Notes under the pieces: generated by a model
What the model was told of the DNA's origin: nothing
The model's input: the letters and a program-made list of their open reading frames with translations, nothing else
Databases searched by the model: none
Shown: piece by piece, positions 16,959-17,402 of the stretch
Layout: every line of letters starts with the position of its first letter
Numbering within the stretch: position 1 is the first letter of the stretch
From: Gammaproteobacteria bacterium
Lineage (GTDB): Bacteria > Pseudomonadota > Gammaproteobacteria > Steroidobacterales > Steroidobacteraceae
Direction of reading: 5' to 3'
Assembly: GCA_030039615.1 (NCBI GenBank)
Contig: JASHVF010000258.1
Coordinates: 1 to 17,402, forward strand
Length of the DNA: 17,402 bases
Program-made: the position numbers and the translations under genes

Positions 16959-16985
16959 CCTTCCGCTGACTACAGCCGCTCGCTC

Positions 16986-17402
16986 TCAACTCCCGGTCGC
17001 CAGGCGCGCCACCTCGGCGCCGAAGTCATCGGCTTTCTTTTCGATACCGGCGCCGACCTCGAAGCGCTCGAACGCGAGCACCTCGGCCTTGGCACTCTTC
17101 ACGAGCTTCTCGATCGTCACATCCGGATCCTTGACGAACGCCTGCCCGTAGAGAGTGATCTCGCCGAGCGCCTTGCGTAAGCGCCCCTCGACCATCTTGG
17201 CGACGATCTCTGGCGGCTTGCCCTCGCCCTGGGCCTGCTCGGTGAGGATCTCGCGCTCCTTGGCCACCACCTCCGCGGGCACGGTCTGCGCCGTCAGGTA
17301 CCTCGGGCTGCTCGCCGCGACGTGCATCGCCAGGTCGTAGGCGAGGCTCGGCTCGCCGCCCCGGACCGCGACCAGCGCACCGATGCGCGTGCCGTGCACG
17401 TA
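16986..17402 (-). CDS. tsf: Translation elongation factor Ts (C-terminal part; 5' end beyond window)
   Basis: EF-Ts is the nucleotide exchange factor that releases GDP from EF-Tu. The 138 visible residues begin YVHGTRIGALVAV and continue with LAMHVAASSPRYLT, VPAEVVAKEREILTEQA, KPPEIVAKMVEGRLRKAL and LYGQAFVKDPDVTI, ending FRFEVGAGIEKK-like (here FERFEVGAGIEKK) and a short tail ATGS. This matches the C-terminal half of E. coli Ts, including the segment before the dimerisation and C-terminal modules. The frame is open to the window edge; a GTG at 17397-17399 is an internal valine, not a start. It is followed by a terminator and then pyrH, as in E. coli. Confidence 0.97.
   Translation of the reverse strand, partial: YVHGTRIGALVAVRGGEPSLAYDLAMHVAASSPRYLTAQTVPAEVVAKEREILTEQAQGEGKPPEIVAKMVEGRLRKALGEITLYGQAFVKDPDVTIEKLVKSAKAEVLAFERFEVGAGIEKKADDFGAEVARLATGS

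Overview
The window is a stretch of GC-rich (roughly two-thirds G+C) chromosome carrying the conserved gammaproteobacterial block for translation factors and envelope biogenesis. Every real gene is on the minus strand, so transcription runs from high to low coordinates: tsf (5'-truncated), pyrH, frr, uppS, cdsA, dxr, rseP, bamA, skp, lpxD, fabZ, lpxA, lpxB, rnhB, dnaE, accA (3'-truncated). The order frr-uppS-cdsA-dxr-rseP matches Pseudomonas-type gammaproteobacteria; in Escherichia coli dxr directly follows frr. The high GC, full-length BamA and complete early lipid A gene set indicate a Gram-negative gammaproteobacterium, perhaps of the Xanthomonadales/Steroidobacterales/Nevskiales kind. The genus cannot be fixed from sequence reading alone.

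Right end (about 14060-17402): the C-terminal half of elongation factor Ts, followed by a clear rho-independent terminator. Next come UMP kinase, ribosome recycling factor, undecaprenyl diphosphate synthase and CDP-diglyceride synthase. Middle (about 8183-14063): DXP reductoisomerase and the RseP protease (both in 4-nt start/stop overlaps), then BamA and Skp, each preceded by an intergenic gap of 130-140 nt with GC-rich inverted repeats. Left half (1-8147): lpxD, fabZ, lpxA, lpxB and rnhB form a chain of overlapping genes, followed 11 nt later by DNA polymerase III alpha (dnaE) and, after 87 nt, by accA.

The genes cooperate as an envelope assembly line. AccA and FabZ feed fatty acid synthesis, and LpxA, LpxD and LpxB carry out the early acylation and disaccharide steps of lipid A synthesis. 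CdsA supplies CDP-diacylglycerol for phospholipids. Dxr supplies isoprenoid precursors that UppS turns into the undecaprenyl carrier. Skp and BamA deliver and insert outer-membrane proteins, and RseP links envelope stress to gene expression. PyrH, Frr, Ts, RNase HII and DnaE are core nucleotide, translation and replication functions.

No gene-free stretch exceeds about 140 nt. I found no mobile element, CRISPR array, tRNA, rRNA, toxin-antitoxin pair or defence gene. This is an ordinary housekeeping region, and I see no undescribed system. The points worth a second look are small: a substituted conserved residue in LpxB, an acyl-chain-length residue in LpxA, a basic proline-rich tail on Skp, a terminator abutting the pyrH ribosome binding site, and inverted repeats flanking bamA.
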